Assembly (NCBI GenBank): GCA_039105265.1 | Contig: JAPFFF010000010.1 | Coordinates: 4,774,001 to 4,838,000, forward strand | Reading direction: 5' to 3' | Source of the DNA: Tritrichomonas musculus | Lineage: Eukaryota > Parabasalia > Tritrichomonadida > Tritrichomonadidae | Length of the DNA stretch: 64,000 bases | Part shown: in pieces, positions 20,441 through 31,009 of the stretch | Position numbering within the stretch: the stretch's first letter is position 1 | Layout of the letters: each line of letters begins with the position of its first letter | Translations under genes and position numbers: made by a program | The notes under the pieces: model-generated | Told to the model about the DNA's origin: nothing | The model's database searches: none | Seen by the model: the letters and a program-made list of their open reading frames with translations, nothing else

Positions 20441-21533
20441 TATTATATTACTTTGGATTAATCACCAATTGAGGATTGTTTTGTGAAAAAGATGTAACTT
20501 CTCACCAATTTCCTTCAAAATTAATAAGCTTCTTGTAAATGAAGTATCTCTCAAGAAGTCTTCAACACTATCTATATCCATAAATTTTCTTATCAAATGT
20601 GTTCTTTCATAATATGATATATGAGAAATAATAAATTTTTTGGTTCATCTCCTTCTAGTAAAGTCATTTTTTTATTTGTGATCTGGATTTCTTGAGGATA
20701 GTGATAAGATAATCATTTAATTTTTAGTATGCAAATATTTTTGTTTTTGTGGCATAAGAGTTTAAATCTCCTGTCATATTTTATGTTAAGTTTCCATTTT
20801 CTAGAACAACTAATCTAGACTTCAAATCATCTATTTTTGTCTTCAAAACTTCATGCTCACTTTTAAAAATATATTATTAAATGATGAATATGCTTTATCA
20901 TATGCTTTAATATATTGGTTAACAGTTAAAATAGCATCAAGAAAAGATATATCTATCTTCAAAACAATCTTTCCATCTCATTCTGTTTTAAATATCACCA
21001 ATGAATCAATAATTGGGAGACTATTTAATCTATAGATTCTAGGGATGTACCATTTGCTTCAGTTTGTTCATGCAAAAGCATCAATCTTGTTATGTATTGT
21101 ATCAATATCATAAATATATATTAGATCATTTGTAAATTTCATTCATTTCACAGCTGAATTTTCTTTGATCTTTTTTCTACAAACTCTATATTTATGAGGA
21201 TTGGATATTATAATTGTATTGTTATTCATGGTACAACTAGGAAAGTCATCAGTTCCTTGATATTTGATTGTTTCATCAGAAATATTGATAGTAATAATAT
21301 TCTCATCATAGTTTATATCATTATATTCACTAACTTTTGAACCTCCAGCTATTGTATTGTATTTTCAGCCTCCAATTGTAATACCAACCATATCAATTTT
21401 ATCATCTCTTGCTAATTATACCCTTCTAGTAACATTTTTTAATCCTTTATTCGCATCTTCAACAGTGGCTGCTTAAATATACGCACTTCTTCTCTACATC
21501 AATTATAATTCTTTTATACAAATATTCTTTCAT
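20440..21533 (-). pseudogene. Fossil of foreign genes that use TGA as tryptophan
   Basis: Read on the minus strand, this stretch looks protein-coding only if TGA means Trp. The clearest part, 20,834-21,415, has 194 codons without TAA or TAG, although the DNA is AT-rich. It contains six TGA codons in good Trp contexts (for example IGGWKY, VKWMKF, KTEWDG) and one TGG. A nearby stretch has coiled-coil character (VLKTKIDDLKSRLVVLE), and a second short gene-like frame begins MTLLEGDEP near 20,675. The sequence is broken in several places and surely not functional here. Code 4 use points to mollicutes (Mycoplasma/Spiroplasma) or their phages; trichomonads use the standard code and often host mycoplasmas. 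I do not recognise the protein family. It sits between the minisatellite and the transposase gene of the MULE element. Confidence 0.6.
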
Positions 21534-22096
21534 TTGTATTGAATAATTAACTAAATTAAATTACTTTCAGTTACTGAAGAATATTATTTATTATGCATTA
21601 TATGGGAATTTTCTATATCAATACAATGCTGAAATAACTGCGTACTAAATATTTGAGTAGTTCAAACAAGTTGATTTCAGTAAATATTTTAATCCCTCTA
21701 ATTACAAAATTTTTAACTTTTATTAAAATTTTATAGAATCTATTTTTCCAAAAGAATTCCAACATAAATCTTTGAATAGATAGCATATACTCTTTATACA
21801 TTATACAACTCAAAGAAAAAATGAATAATCAGATGTAAACAAATACCAAAATAAATAAATAAAAAAAACTTATCTCAATATATAAATATACAAATTACTC
21901 AAAAAAAAAGTTAAATCTTAATTTTATACAATCCTGTATCATATTTATTATATTCCTATTTTCAACATTTAAACAGAATACATTTTTTTTAATCTTTTTG
22001 AAATTCATAAATACCGTTTACAATTCCGTAACTTTTTCAATATATATATATAAATAAAAAGAAAACGGTATTTTAACTATTTTATATATATTACGC
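21534..22096. promoter_or_regulatory. Region upstream of the transposase gene, with a hairpin
   Basis: AT-rich, no gene seen. An 11-bp inverted pair, AAATACCGTTT near 22,009 and AAACGGTATTT near 22,065, closes a TATATA-rich loop just before the transposase ATG. It might be a regulatory or transposase-binding structure; this is inference. Confidence 0.35.
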
Positions 22097-25000
22097 ATGA
22101 ATGACCAATTAGAATCCAATTCGATTACATATTTTGGAATTCAAACCCAATTTCCTTCAGGAAAATCACGCGCTTCACAGCAAATTATTATATACAACAT
22201 TTTGAAATCAATATTAAGACAAGAAAATGCCATAATAGAATCGACTTCAGAAAATCTACCATCGTTATCAGCTTTATGCGCAGTTTTATCATATAAAAAC
22301 TATGTTTTAAAAAATAATGATAAAGAATTTAATAAAAAATTGATATTCGGCAATTCATACGAGTGTACATCATCAAAAAAGCAGTTTTTGATTTATTATA
22401 TATCCACTTCTCGATTTATTCTCGAAAAAAATTGCAAAGATTTGAATTGTTTACAATATAATCAAAAAGCAACGATGCTCTGTTCAGAAAATGATTTAAA
22501 TGAGTTCAAAACTAATATAACTGGAAAAGATTCTATGCTTTTTTTTTGTACTTATGACTTTATATTTAATCAATTATTTGCTCTAAAAAAAGATCTGCTT
22601 TTTTGTAATTCCGTTATTATTTTTGATGAAATACAAAATATCAATGATATATGCCAAAAAATTCCAATATTTAATATTACATTTACTGAAATAGAATTTA
22701 TTAAAAAAGCAATTGAAGAAAATATCGACACCAATTTGATAAGATTTCGTAAAATACTTGATAAAATTATACTTTTCATTAAAGAAAAATGTTCACCGCA
22801 GCAACATAATGGTAATGAAGTAAATATTGACTTAAGAGCAATGTTCGAATCCTGTGAAATAAATTCAGAAACTTGGCCTATTATTTCAAATGCATTGCAC
22901 ATTACTATCTATTTAATAGAATCGAAAACTCTTCAATCATCTGAATCAATTGCTTCATGTTTAAACAAATTTTATTTACTATTATATTTGATATTCAGTG
23001 AGCAATGTATTTGTTTTGATTCAAAGTATGATATTGATAAAGGTCAATTATTTATTTTTTCAAATAAGCCTTCAGCTATTTTTAGTTTCATTAAAAATGC
23101 TTGTCATTGTACTATTCTATTAGGAGATCAAATACAATCATTTGATTCATTTGAAAACGATTTTAATATGAAATTTGAAATCAAAATATCAACTAATACT
23201 TTGGCAAAGTCAAATGAAAAGAAGAACACATCAATAGACATCAAAAGTTCAATTAATAAAGTTATTTCAAAAAATCCAATATACATGTCTCTTTTGGATA
23301 ATAAAAGGTTGATAAGTATCAAAAATAATACAAATATTAAATATCAACAAGCAACTGTTAATTCAAACCTTCAGCTTAAATCTACTAATTTAAATCCTCG
23401 GCTAGCATTTATAAATTCAACTAATCAACAAGCGCTTTCAGATCATCATCAAGATTCTATTAATTTAAATAATCAACAAGCGCTTTCAGATCATCATCAA
23501 GATTCTATTAATTTAAATAATCAACAAGCGTTTTCAGATCATCATCAAGATTCTATTAATTTAAATAATCAACAAGCGCTTTCAGATCATCATCAAGATT
23601 CTATTAATTTAAATAATCAACAAGCGTTTTCAGATCATCATCAAGAATCTATTAATTTAAATAATCAACAAGCGTTTTCAGATCATCATCAAGAATCAAT
23701 TAATTTAAATAATCAACAAGCGCTTTCAGATCATCATCAAGATTCTATTAATTTAAATAATCAACAAGCGCTTTCAGATCATCATCAAGATTCTATTAAT
23801 TTAAATAATCAACAAGCGCTTTCAGATCATCATCAAGATTCTATTAATTCAAATAATCAACAAGCGTTTTCAGATCATCATCAAGAATCAATTAATTTAA
23901 ATAATCAACAAGCGCTTTCAGATCATCATCAAGATTCTATTAATTTAAATAATCAACAAGCGCTTTCAGATCATCATCAAGATTCTATTAATTCAAATAA
24001 TCAACAAGCGCTTTCAGATCATCATCAAGAATCTATTAATTTAAATAATCAACAAGCGTTTTCAGATCATCATCAAGAATCTATTAATTTAAATAATCAA
24101 CAAGCGCTTTCAGATCATCATCAAGATTCTATTAATTCAAATAATCAACAAGCGCTTTCAGATCATCATCAAGAATCTATTAATTTAAATAATCAACAAG
24201 CGTTTTCAGATCATCATCAAGAATCAATTAATTTAAATAATCAACAAGCGCTTTCAGATCATCATCAAGATTCTATCAATTCAAATAATCAGAATGCAAA
24301 ATCCGATTCAAATTCAGTTAATTCTTTTTTTTTCTCAAAAGAAAATCTTTCATCATTAGAATGTTCAACTGGCAAAGAGATTGTTGGTATGATTAAAAGA
24401 AAAGCTTTTGCTGAAGGTTTCAGTTTATATTCAACTCAGTCAAGATCAGCCTCTTTTATGTCATTAAAATGTTCAAACAAAAATTGCAATTTTTTTATTA
24501 ATATTCAAGCCCACAATTACACACAAGCCGACCAATATTATTGCATCACAGATTCAATGAACCTTATTCATAATCATAAACTAAGTCCGATTTCATTCGT
24601 TCATAAGACAGTTGATAAAACCACCAAAAATTTAATAAATGGAATGAGCAAAGTCCACATAGACAATACCAAAATTGCAGAGTATTTAAATAGAGAGAAA
24701 AATATTCAAATCACAACTCAACAAGTATCATATTTGGTAGATAAGAATAAAGACAAAAAAGTGCCTGAAACAGACGAATTAATTCAAAAAATGATTAACG
24801 AGAAAGGAATGTATAAGCTATATCCACCAGATGAAGATAATAAAATTAACTACAGAAAAGCTATAGCAACATTCACAGTAAATGAATTAAATAATTTGAA
24901 GAATTATGGCGATATGATTTGCCTTGATCCTACTTATCCATCACTCACGTCAAATTGGACAACAATACCAATTTCTTTGGTTGGTTCAAGTAGAGAATTG

Positions 25001-26422
25001 TTATCTGGCGGGGTAGTTTTTTGCAGCAACGTCACAGCTGATCTCTATGAATGGATTATTAAAACACTAATTTATGATTTGCCATGCGCTTCTATATTAA
25101 AAACTATATGTTCCGACGATGATCTTATTTTGGATTCAGCATGGAATCAAATAATTCGTGATCCGAAATGTTGTCATATACAGAGAATAATTTGTATATG
25201 GCACAAGTATAACCAGTTTAAAGATCTCGTTAAAAAGTCAGGTTTGTCTGCCAAGGACCAATGCGAAATTCTGGAAAAGTTCATTGAACTTTTTTCGACC
25301 AGAAACTGCACTAAATGTGAAGATTTAGTGAAAGAAATAAAAAGTAAGCATCCTTCATTTTGTAATTTTATAGTTACATCAATTGAAAATAGATTAAATA
25401 CTTCAACGAAAGCATTTACGAAAAATGTTTTGTCCCTTGGATATTTAGCAAACGTTTTTTCTGAGTGCAACAACTCAAATATTAAAAAACTTTTGGGATC
25501 AAATGCTTCTTCATTAAGTGAAATGAGAGAAGTGATCACTAGATCTGAAGAAAGACGTAAATTGAATCGTGAATTCATAAAAAGTAGAAAATCTTATAAA
25601 GCAATTGATGTTCAATTAACAAGTATTATGAGCATGTTCCATGTTCAGAAAGTAATTGCTGAATCAATTGTGGGATCTAAAAATAAAGCTGACAAATTAT
25701 CGTTTGAAAAAAATGGGAATATATGGAAAGTAACAGAAAACCAAACAAATGATATATATTTGGTAAAAAATGAAGGTGTGTGGCAATGTTCATGCGGGAA
25801 AGTGACATCAGTCGGACTTCCATGTTCTCATATCATTAAGATATTGAAAGAACTCAATGAATTTGAAAAGATTAAAGAATTAATTCATAAAAGGTGGATC
25901 CAATCAGAGCAAAGTACTAATATTGAAATTATTAAGCATTCAGATGAGCAGTTTCAGATTTTTTCAAAAGTTACTAATGTCAATATACCGTGCAAAAAAA
26001 GATATTTGAATATGATGGCCAAATCACAAAGTGTTGCATCTATCGCATGTAAAAATAAAAAAGCATACAACGAATATATGAAAATGCTTGAAGATGCACA
26101 AAACAAATTCTTAGGAATCTATAATCACAGAGATGCTAAAGCTGTCAAATGTGGTAGGCCTAGAAAAAGTCGAATAAAACCAAAAGAAATTAAGAAAAGA
26201 AAGAAATGCCAAATATGTGGAGAGAATCATGATACAAAAAAATGTAAAGATTTGGTATCTGTTAGAAAACTTATTGATTTTGAACCAAATAAAAAAAAAT
26301 CAAAGATGCATTGTGTCATTTGCTCAGGAGCCGGACATTTTGCCAAAACATGCCCAGCATTGCAAAAATGGAAAAAAATAAAAAGAAACGAAGAAGAAGA
26401 GGAAGAGGAAGAATATAATTAA
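22097..26422 (+). CDS. MULE transposase fused to a degenerate FANCJ/RAD3-like helicase domain
   Basis: 1441 residues. Residues 10-365 follow the RAD3/FANCJ helicase order but with the motifs lost: AIIESTSENLPSLSALCA (48-57 replaces ESPTGSGKS), IYYISTSRFILEKNCKDL (motif Ia region), SVIIFDEIQNINDICQ (177-181 replaces DEAHN), and CTILLGDQIQSFDSFENDF (341-352 replaces LTSGTLSPMDSF). Residues about 441-731 are eighteen copies of NNQQALSDHHQDSINL. Then come a FAR1/WRKY-like zinc finger (758-830, C-x4-C and H-x-H), the MULE catalytic core with LDPTY (about 944), CSDDD (about 1006) and CIWHKYNQF, a SWIM finger CSCGKVTSVGLPCSH (about 1230), and two CCHC knuckles (CQICGENHDTKKC and CVICSGAGHFAKTC). The tail is acidic. 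The MULE core cuts and joins DNA; the helicase part cannot hydrolyse ATP as written and may bind DNA or partners. The frame is uninterrupted. Confidence 0.85.
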   Translation: MNDQLESNSITYFGIQTQFPSGKSRASQQIIIYNILKSILRQENAIIESTSENLPSLSALCAVLSYKNYVLKNNDKEFNKKLIFGNSYECTSSKKQFLIYYISTSRFILEKNCKDLNCLQYNQKATMLCSENDLNEFKTNITGKDSMLFFCTYDFIFNQLFALKKDLLFCNSVIIFDEIQNINDICQKIPIFNITFTEIEFIKKAIEENIDTNLIRFRKILDKIILFIKEKCSPQQHNGNEVNIDLRAMFESCEINSETWPIISNALHITIYLIESKTLQSSESIASCLNKFYLLLYLIFSEQCICFDSKYDIDKGQLFIFSNKPSAIFSFIKNACHCTILLGDQIQSFDSFENDFNMKFEIKISTNTLAKSNEKKNTSIDIKSSINKVISKNPIYMSLLDNKRLISIKNNTNIKYQQATVNSNLQLKSTNLNPRLAFINSTNQQALSDHHQDSINLNNQQALSDHHQDSINLNNQQAFSDHHQDSINLNNQQALSDHHQDSINLNNQQAFSDHHQESINLNNQQAFSDHHQESINLNNQQALSDHHQDSINLNNQQALSDHHQDSINLNNQQALSDHHQDSINSNNQQAFSDHHQESINLNNQQALSDHHQDSINLNNQQALSDHHQDSINSNNQQALSDHHQESINLNNQQAFSDHHQESINLNNQQALSDHHQDSINSNNQQALSDHHQESINLNNQQAFSDHHQESINLNNQQALSDHHQDSINSNNQNAKSDSNSVNSFFFSKENLSSLECSTGKEIVGMIKRKAFAEGFSLYSTQSRSASFMSLKCSNKNCNFFINIQAHNYTQADQYYCITDSMNLIHNHKLSPISFVHKTVDKTTKNLINGMSKVHIDNTKIAEYLNREKNIQITTQQVSYLVDKNKDKKVPETDELIQKMINEKGMYKLYPPDEDNKINYRKAIATFTVNELNNLKNYGDMICLDPTYPSLTSNWTTIPISLVGSSRELLSGGVVFCSNVTADLYEWIIKTLIYDLPCASILKTICSDDDLILDSAWNQIIRDPKCCHIQRIICIWHKYNQFKDLVKKSGLSAKDQCEILEKFIELFSTRNCTKCEDLVKEIKSKHPSFCNFIVTSIENRLNTSTKAFTKNVLSLGYLANVFSECNNSNIKKLLGSNASSLSEMREVITRSEERRKLNREFIKSRKSYKAIDVQLTSIMSMFHVQKVIAESIVGSKNKADKLSFEKNGNIWKVTENQTNDIYLVKNEGVWQCSCGKVTSVGLPCSHIIKILKELNEFEKIKELIHKRWIQSEQSTNIEIIKHSDEQFQIFSKVTNVNIPCKKRYLNMMAKSQSVASIACKNKKAYNEYMKMLEDAQNKFLGIYNHRDAKAVKCGRPRKSRIKPKEIKKRKKCQICGENHDTKKCKDLVSVRKLIDFEPNKKKSKMHCVICSGAGHFAKTCPALQKWKKIKRNEEEEEEEEYN
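23418..24290 (+). repeat. 48-bp coding repeat, 18 copies
   Basis: In-frame 48-bp units inside the transposase gene encode NNQQALSDHHQDSINL. Only a few synonymous or conservative differences occur (L/F, D/E, L/S), so the array expanded recently. Confidence 0.95.
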
Positions 26423-26524
26423 TAAAATATTTAATTGCTCATTCTTATTTGTTTTATTAATTTTTCTAATTTAGAAATGGATTTGGTAAAGTGTATTTAT
26501 TGATTCTTGCATTTCTATTTTGTT

Positions 26525-27475
26525 AGCTCTTGTCTTTATGCTTTGTTAGATCTTGTCTTTATGCTTTGTTAGCTCTTGTCTTTATGCTTTGTTAGCTCTT
26601 GTCTTTATGCTTTGTTAGCTCTTGTCTTTATGCTTTGTTAGATCTTGTCTTTATGCTTTGTTAGATCTTGTCTTTATGCTTTGTTAGATCTTGTCTTTAT
26701 GCTTTGTTAGCTCTTGTCTTTATGCTTTGTTAGATCTTGTCTTTATGCTTTGTTAGATCTTGTCTTTATGCTTTGTTAGATCTTGTCTTTATGCTTTGTT
26801 AGATCTTGTCTTTATGCTTTGTTAGATCTTGTCTTTATGCTTTGTTAGATCTTGTCTTTATGCTTTGTTAGATCTTGTCTTTATGCTTTGTCAGCTCTTG
26901 TCTTTATGCTTTGTTAGATCTTGTCTTTATGCTTTGTTAGATCTTGTCTTTATGCTTTGTTAGATCTTGTCTTTATGCTTTGTTAGCTCTTGTCTTTATG
27001 CTTTGTTAGCTCTTGTCTTTATGCTTTGTTAGATCTTGTCTTTATGCTTTGTTAGATCTTGTCTTTATGCTTTGTTAGATCTTGTCTTTATGCTTTGTTA
27101 GATCTTGTCTTTATGCTTTGTTAGCTCTTGTCTTTATGCTTTGTTAGATCTTGTCTTTATGCTTTGTTAGATCTTGTCTTTATGCTTTGTTAGATCTTGT
27201 CTTTATGCTTTGTTAGATCTTGTCTTTATGCTTTGTTAGATCTTGTCTTTATGCTTTGTTAGATCTTGTCTTTATGCTTTGTTAGCTCTTGTCTTTATGC
27301 TTTGTTAGATCTTGTCTTTATGCTTTGTTAGCTCTTGTCTTTATGCTTTGTTAGATCTTGTCTTTATGCTTTGTTAGATCTTGTCTTTATGCTTTGTTAG
27401 ATCTTGTCTTTATGCTTTGTTAGCTCTTGTCTTTATGCTTTGTTAGCTCTTGTCTTTATGCTTTGTTAGATCTTA
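26525..27475. repeat. Second 23-bp minisatellite, about 41 copies
   Basis: Direct repeats with core TTAGATCTTGTCTTTATG, alternating GATC/GCTC. The period (23 bp) equals that of the array at 17.3-19.45 kb. Read on the opposite strand, its CTAACAAAGCATAAA core resembles that array's CTAAACAAAAGCAGTGA. The two may be diverged subterminal repeats in inverted orientation. Confidence 0.95.
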
Positions 27476-27692
27476 TATTTCGGATTCATTAGTTCTTATG
27501 TTTCTGAAAATAATAACGGATAAAAACTAGAAAATATTATCATCGAGTTACTATCCGAGAAAATCTTTTATCTTTCGTCTTTGTTGGCTCTTGTATTCCG
27601 GGAAATAATATCTGGGAAATGCAAACTGGAAAATATTTTCAGCGAGTTATTATCTCCGATTAACTATTTGAGATTACAGACTGTGGAATTTC

Positions 27693-28135
27693 TATCTGCG
27701 AATAACTATCTGCGAATAACTATCTGCGAATAACTATCTGAGAAAAACTATCTGCGAATAACTATCTGCGAATAACTATCTGCGAATAACTATCTGCGAA
27801 TAACTATCTGCGAAAAACTATCTGCGAAAAACTATCTGCGAAAAACTATCTGCGAAAAACTATCTGCGAATAACTATCTGCGAAAAACTATCTGCGAAAA
27901 ACTATCTGCGAAAAACTATCTGCGAATAACTATCTGCGAATAACTATCTGCGAATAACTATCTGCGAAAAACTATCTGCGAAAAACTATCTGCGAATAAC
28001 TATCTGCGAAAAACTATCTGCGAAAAACTATCTGCGAATAACTATCTGCGAATAACTATCTGCGAATAACTATCTGCGAATAACTATCTGCGAAAAACTA
28101 TCTGCGAAAAACTATCTGCGAATAACTATCTGTTT
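27693..28135. repeat. 14-bp minisatellite, about 31 copies
   Basis: Units AACTATCTGCGAAT and AACTATCTGCGAAA alternate irregularly. Subterminal to the right inverted repeat of the MULE element. There is no counterpart on the left. Confidence 0.95.
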
Positions 28136-28760
28136 CTATTATTATAATTTTAAAAAAAATGGCGCCAAATATTCTAATATCAAAAAGTTCATTATCAAAA
28201 AGCCGTGTTTCAAAAAGTTGCGTATCAAAAAGCTCCCTTTGAAATTACACTTTTTGAGAACACCGTGATGGTCATTTCACCATCACAGCGTGTGAATTAT
28301 ACTTTCTCATAAAAATGAAAGAAATAAAGAAATAGAGAGAAAATCTTGTTTAAACCTACCATTTTAAGAAATAATATTTCCATGATTAAGTTTATCACAC
28401 AACTGTTTGCGACATTATATTCATCAAATAGTGCTTTCCTATCTCTATTTGAAAAAATGAGCATCATTCAAAAAGTGGATTTTCCATTTTTGCAACGCTA
28501 TAAAGGAAAATCCAAATTTGAATTAAATTCGTTATTTTGACTTTTATTTTAAATTCATTTTAATCGTTTTCTATGAAAAAGTAGATTTTCCTCTTTTGAG
28601 ACGTTTTTGAATTTTACAACCTTACTGAATATTTGAGAGGGCAATCTAGAAAAAACGTGTTTTTTTTATTTCACAATACATTATTGTTCGTTATTTGAAT
28701 ATCCATTATTGAGTAGAATTAATGAAAAAAATTATCAAAATAAAGATTTATAATTTATTA

Positions 28761-30224
28761 TAGTTGGTGGACATAATTCTGTTTTGGAGACATAATTATG
28801 TTTTCACATCATTTCTATATATTCAAATTGGACTTTTAAAAAAACAATTGTAGAACAATTAATATCATATTGGATACATTCTATTCCCCGATTTTCATTC
28901 ACTTTTATCAAACTAAATTTGATCATAAATATGATATCGAATTTTTAATTTCTGAATATTTTTTTATTATTTAAAAAAATTTTTAATTTACTTTTCATCT
29001 ATAATTAAAATGTATCATTATTATTTATTGAAATAAAATAGATAATTAGAAAAAATGGTTTCATTTTCATTTCACTATTCAAAAAACTCATTTCATATCA
29101 CATTTCATGCTTTTTCAAAAAAAAAAAGGTTGTTTTAATTAGCTCCAACATAGTTATTATTTTAGAATATAATGTATATATTATATTTTAGAAAAAAATT
29201 TATTGAAATAATAATTATATAAAAAGAAAAAGTGTTTTCAAAATATGACAAAAATCATTCATACAAAATTACTAATTTTGAAAAATGAGTTTATTTTATT
29301 TCAAATTAGATGCAGTATTAATCATCTATATGATGCATATAATATATTAAATATAATAATATGGTTGAAAAAGAATCAATCTTGGAAAAATTTCATTTTT
29401 CTTTTTTTCATTCAAAATCATTCATAAATCACTCATGCATAATTGATATGATTTCAGAATTACATTATGTGATAACACATACAATGAAATATATTATTAA
29501 TCCTCTAAAAATCATTGTTGCCCATCAAGATTTCAGGTTTTTCTAAGAAATATTCAAATTTCACTTTTTTTATTTTTTCTATTATAATAGCATTAAAAAT
29601 AGCAATTAATCAATAAATATTAGGTAAGTATAGAAGAACTATTCAAATAATGAAAATAATTTCTCAATGTCTAAAATTGAAAGTCTTTTTAAGATATTTC
29701 AGAAGTTACTCTTTTTCATTAAGGTAATAGATCTTGAGTAGAACCGCCAATTTTATTCTTTCAATATCATTATACTATATGCATTATATCAAATATTTAA
29801 ATAAAAATTTAAAAGTTTTTATTTTTTATTGGAAAAAAACAAAAAAGTGATATGATTTTTAACAATATTTTGTGCATCAAAATTTTCTTATATGAAATTT
29901 TTTAGATATCAATTATCTGACAAAATTATATCATTACTGATTATGAATTAAAGATATTATTATTAAATCCCAAGTTTCAATTATTGAGAATAAAATAAGC
30001 ATTTTGACTTTTTTTTATATTAATGGCAAAACGTCATATAAATCACAAATATAATAGCTCATTTAATTAAATAATGATGTACATTAAATACATTAATAAA
30101 GTATATAATATTATCAAATTATCTTTAAAAAGTATTGAGAAAAATGTGTTTTATTTTTGTGTACCATTCAAAAAGTTGAGCAAACATGATTATGTCCCAA
30201 AAACATAATTATGTCCACCAACTA
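28761..30224. mobile_element. 1.46-kb inverted-repeat element at a TA site (Tc1/mariner-like), decayed
   Basis: The ends are TAGTTGGTGGACATAATT (28,761) and its complement (to 30,224), extending about 44 bp with mismatches, flanked on both sides by TA. The homologous unit at about 30,770 reads TTTATTAAATAAT without the insert, which proves the boundaries and the TA duplication. The inside is AT-rich with only short frames; I recognise no transposase. Size and target fit a mariner relic or a long non-autonomous derivative. Confidence 0.75.
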
Positions 30225-30491
30225 TAAATAATATTTTTATTGTTATAATATATATTAAAAAATATTTATTAAAGAATATTATATTTATATTAATTATTAA
30301 CAAAGGAAAAACTATTTTTCAAAAAACACGTTTTTTTGTAAAAACGTATTTTTAGTGAATATTTGTGGGAGGGGATAGAAAAAACGAGTATTTTTATATG
30401 ATTTTTTACAAATATTTGAGAGGGCAATCTAGAAAAAACGTATTTTTTTATTTCACAATGCATTTTGTACGTTATTATATGATAAATTTAA

Positions 30492-30732
30492 GGTACAAAT
30501 CCAGTACGTTTAGTAACCGCAATTTTTTTTGACATTCTCAAAGAATAAGATGACATGTTAAAATAAAAAACGATTATTTTCATCCATTTCATATAACATG
30601 TCATAAACTTTATTTAAATTGTAAAATAAGTGTCAAAAACAAACCTAGTCAATTTAAACTTTTTCAGAGTCATGCAACCATTCAAATGATAAACGTTCTC
30701 CTATTCAAAATATAACGTACTGGATTTGTACC
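30492..30732. mobile_element. 241-bp MITE at a TTAA (or TA) site
   Basis: The inverted ends GGTACAAATCCAGTACGTT... and complement are bounded by TTAA on each side (30,488-30,491 and 30,733-30,736). The sister unit at about 28,715 has the single, empty GAATTAATG. This fits a piggyBac-type TTAA target, though a TA target with AGGTAC ends is equally possible. Non-coding. Confidence 0.75.
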
Positions 30733-31009
30733 TTAATGAAAAAAACTATCAAAATAAAGATTTATAATTTATTAAATAATATTTTTATTGTTATAATATA
30801 TATTAAAAAATATTTATTAAAGAATATTATATTTATATTAATTATTAACAAAGGAAAAACTCTTTTTCAAAAAACACGTTTTTTGTTAAAAACGTATTAT
30901 TATTGAATATTTGTGGGAGGGGATAGAAAAAACGAGTATTTTTATATGAGATCTCATAAATATTTGTGAAGGCTTCTAGAAAAAACGTATTTTCTTATTT
31001 TGAAATTAG

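Larger units (their letters stand above)
16679..28627 (+). mobile_element. 12-kb Mutator-like (MULE) DNA transposon with complex inverted ends
   Basis: Terminal inverted repeats begin CAGTAAGGTTT at 16,679 and end with AACCTTACTG at 28,627. The first 55 bp pair well. A second paired block (16,770-16,876 with 28,176-28,300) contains CTTTTTGA sub-repeats and, in each arm, a GTGATGGT/ACCATCAC hairpin. Moving inward there are minisatellites on both sides, then one transposase gene (22,097-26,422). The insertion lies inside a 300-bp tandem repeat whose uninterrupted junction is seen at about 30,400. The junction comparison shows no more than an AA overlap, so I cannot assign a target duplication. 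The transposase frame is open, so the element may be young, although it also carries decayed passenger DNA at 20.4-21.5 kb. Confidence 0.8.

Noticed and set aside
16668-28640. An 8-11-bp target duplication for the MULE
   Set aside because: The flanks TTAACAAA and AATATTTG differ; comparison with the empty repeat supports at most AA.
29245-29546. Transposase remnant in the TA-target element
   Set aside because: The two short frames show no DDE/D motif or helix-turn-helix; AT-rich chance frames are more likely.
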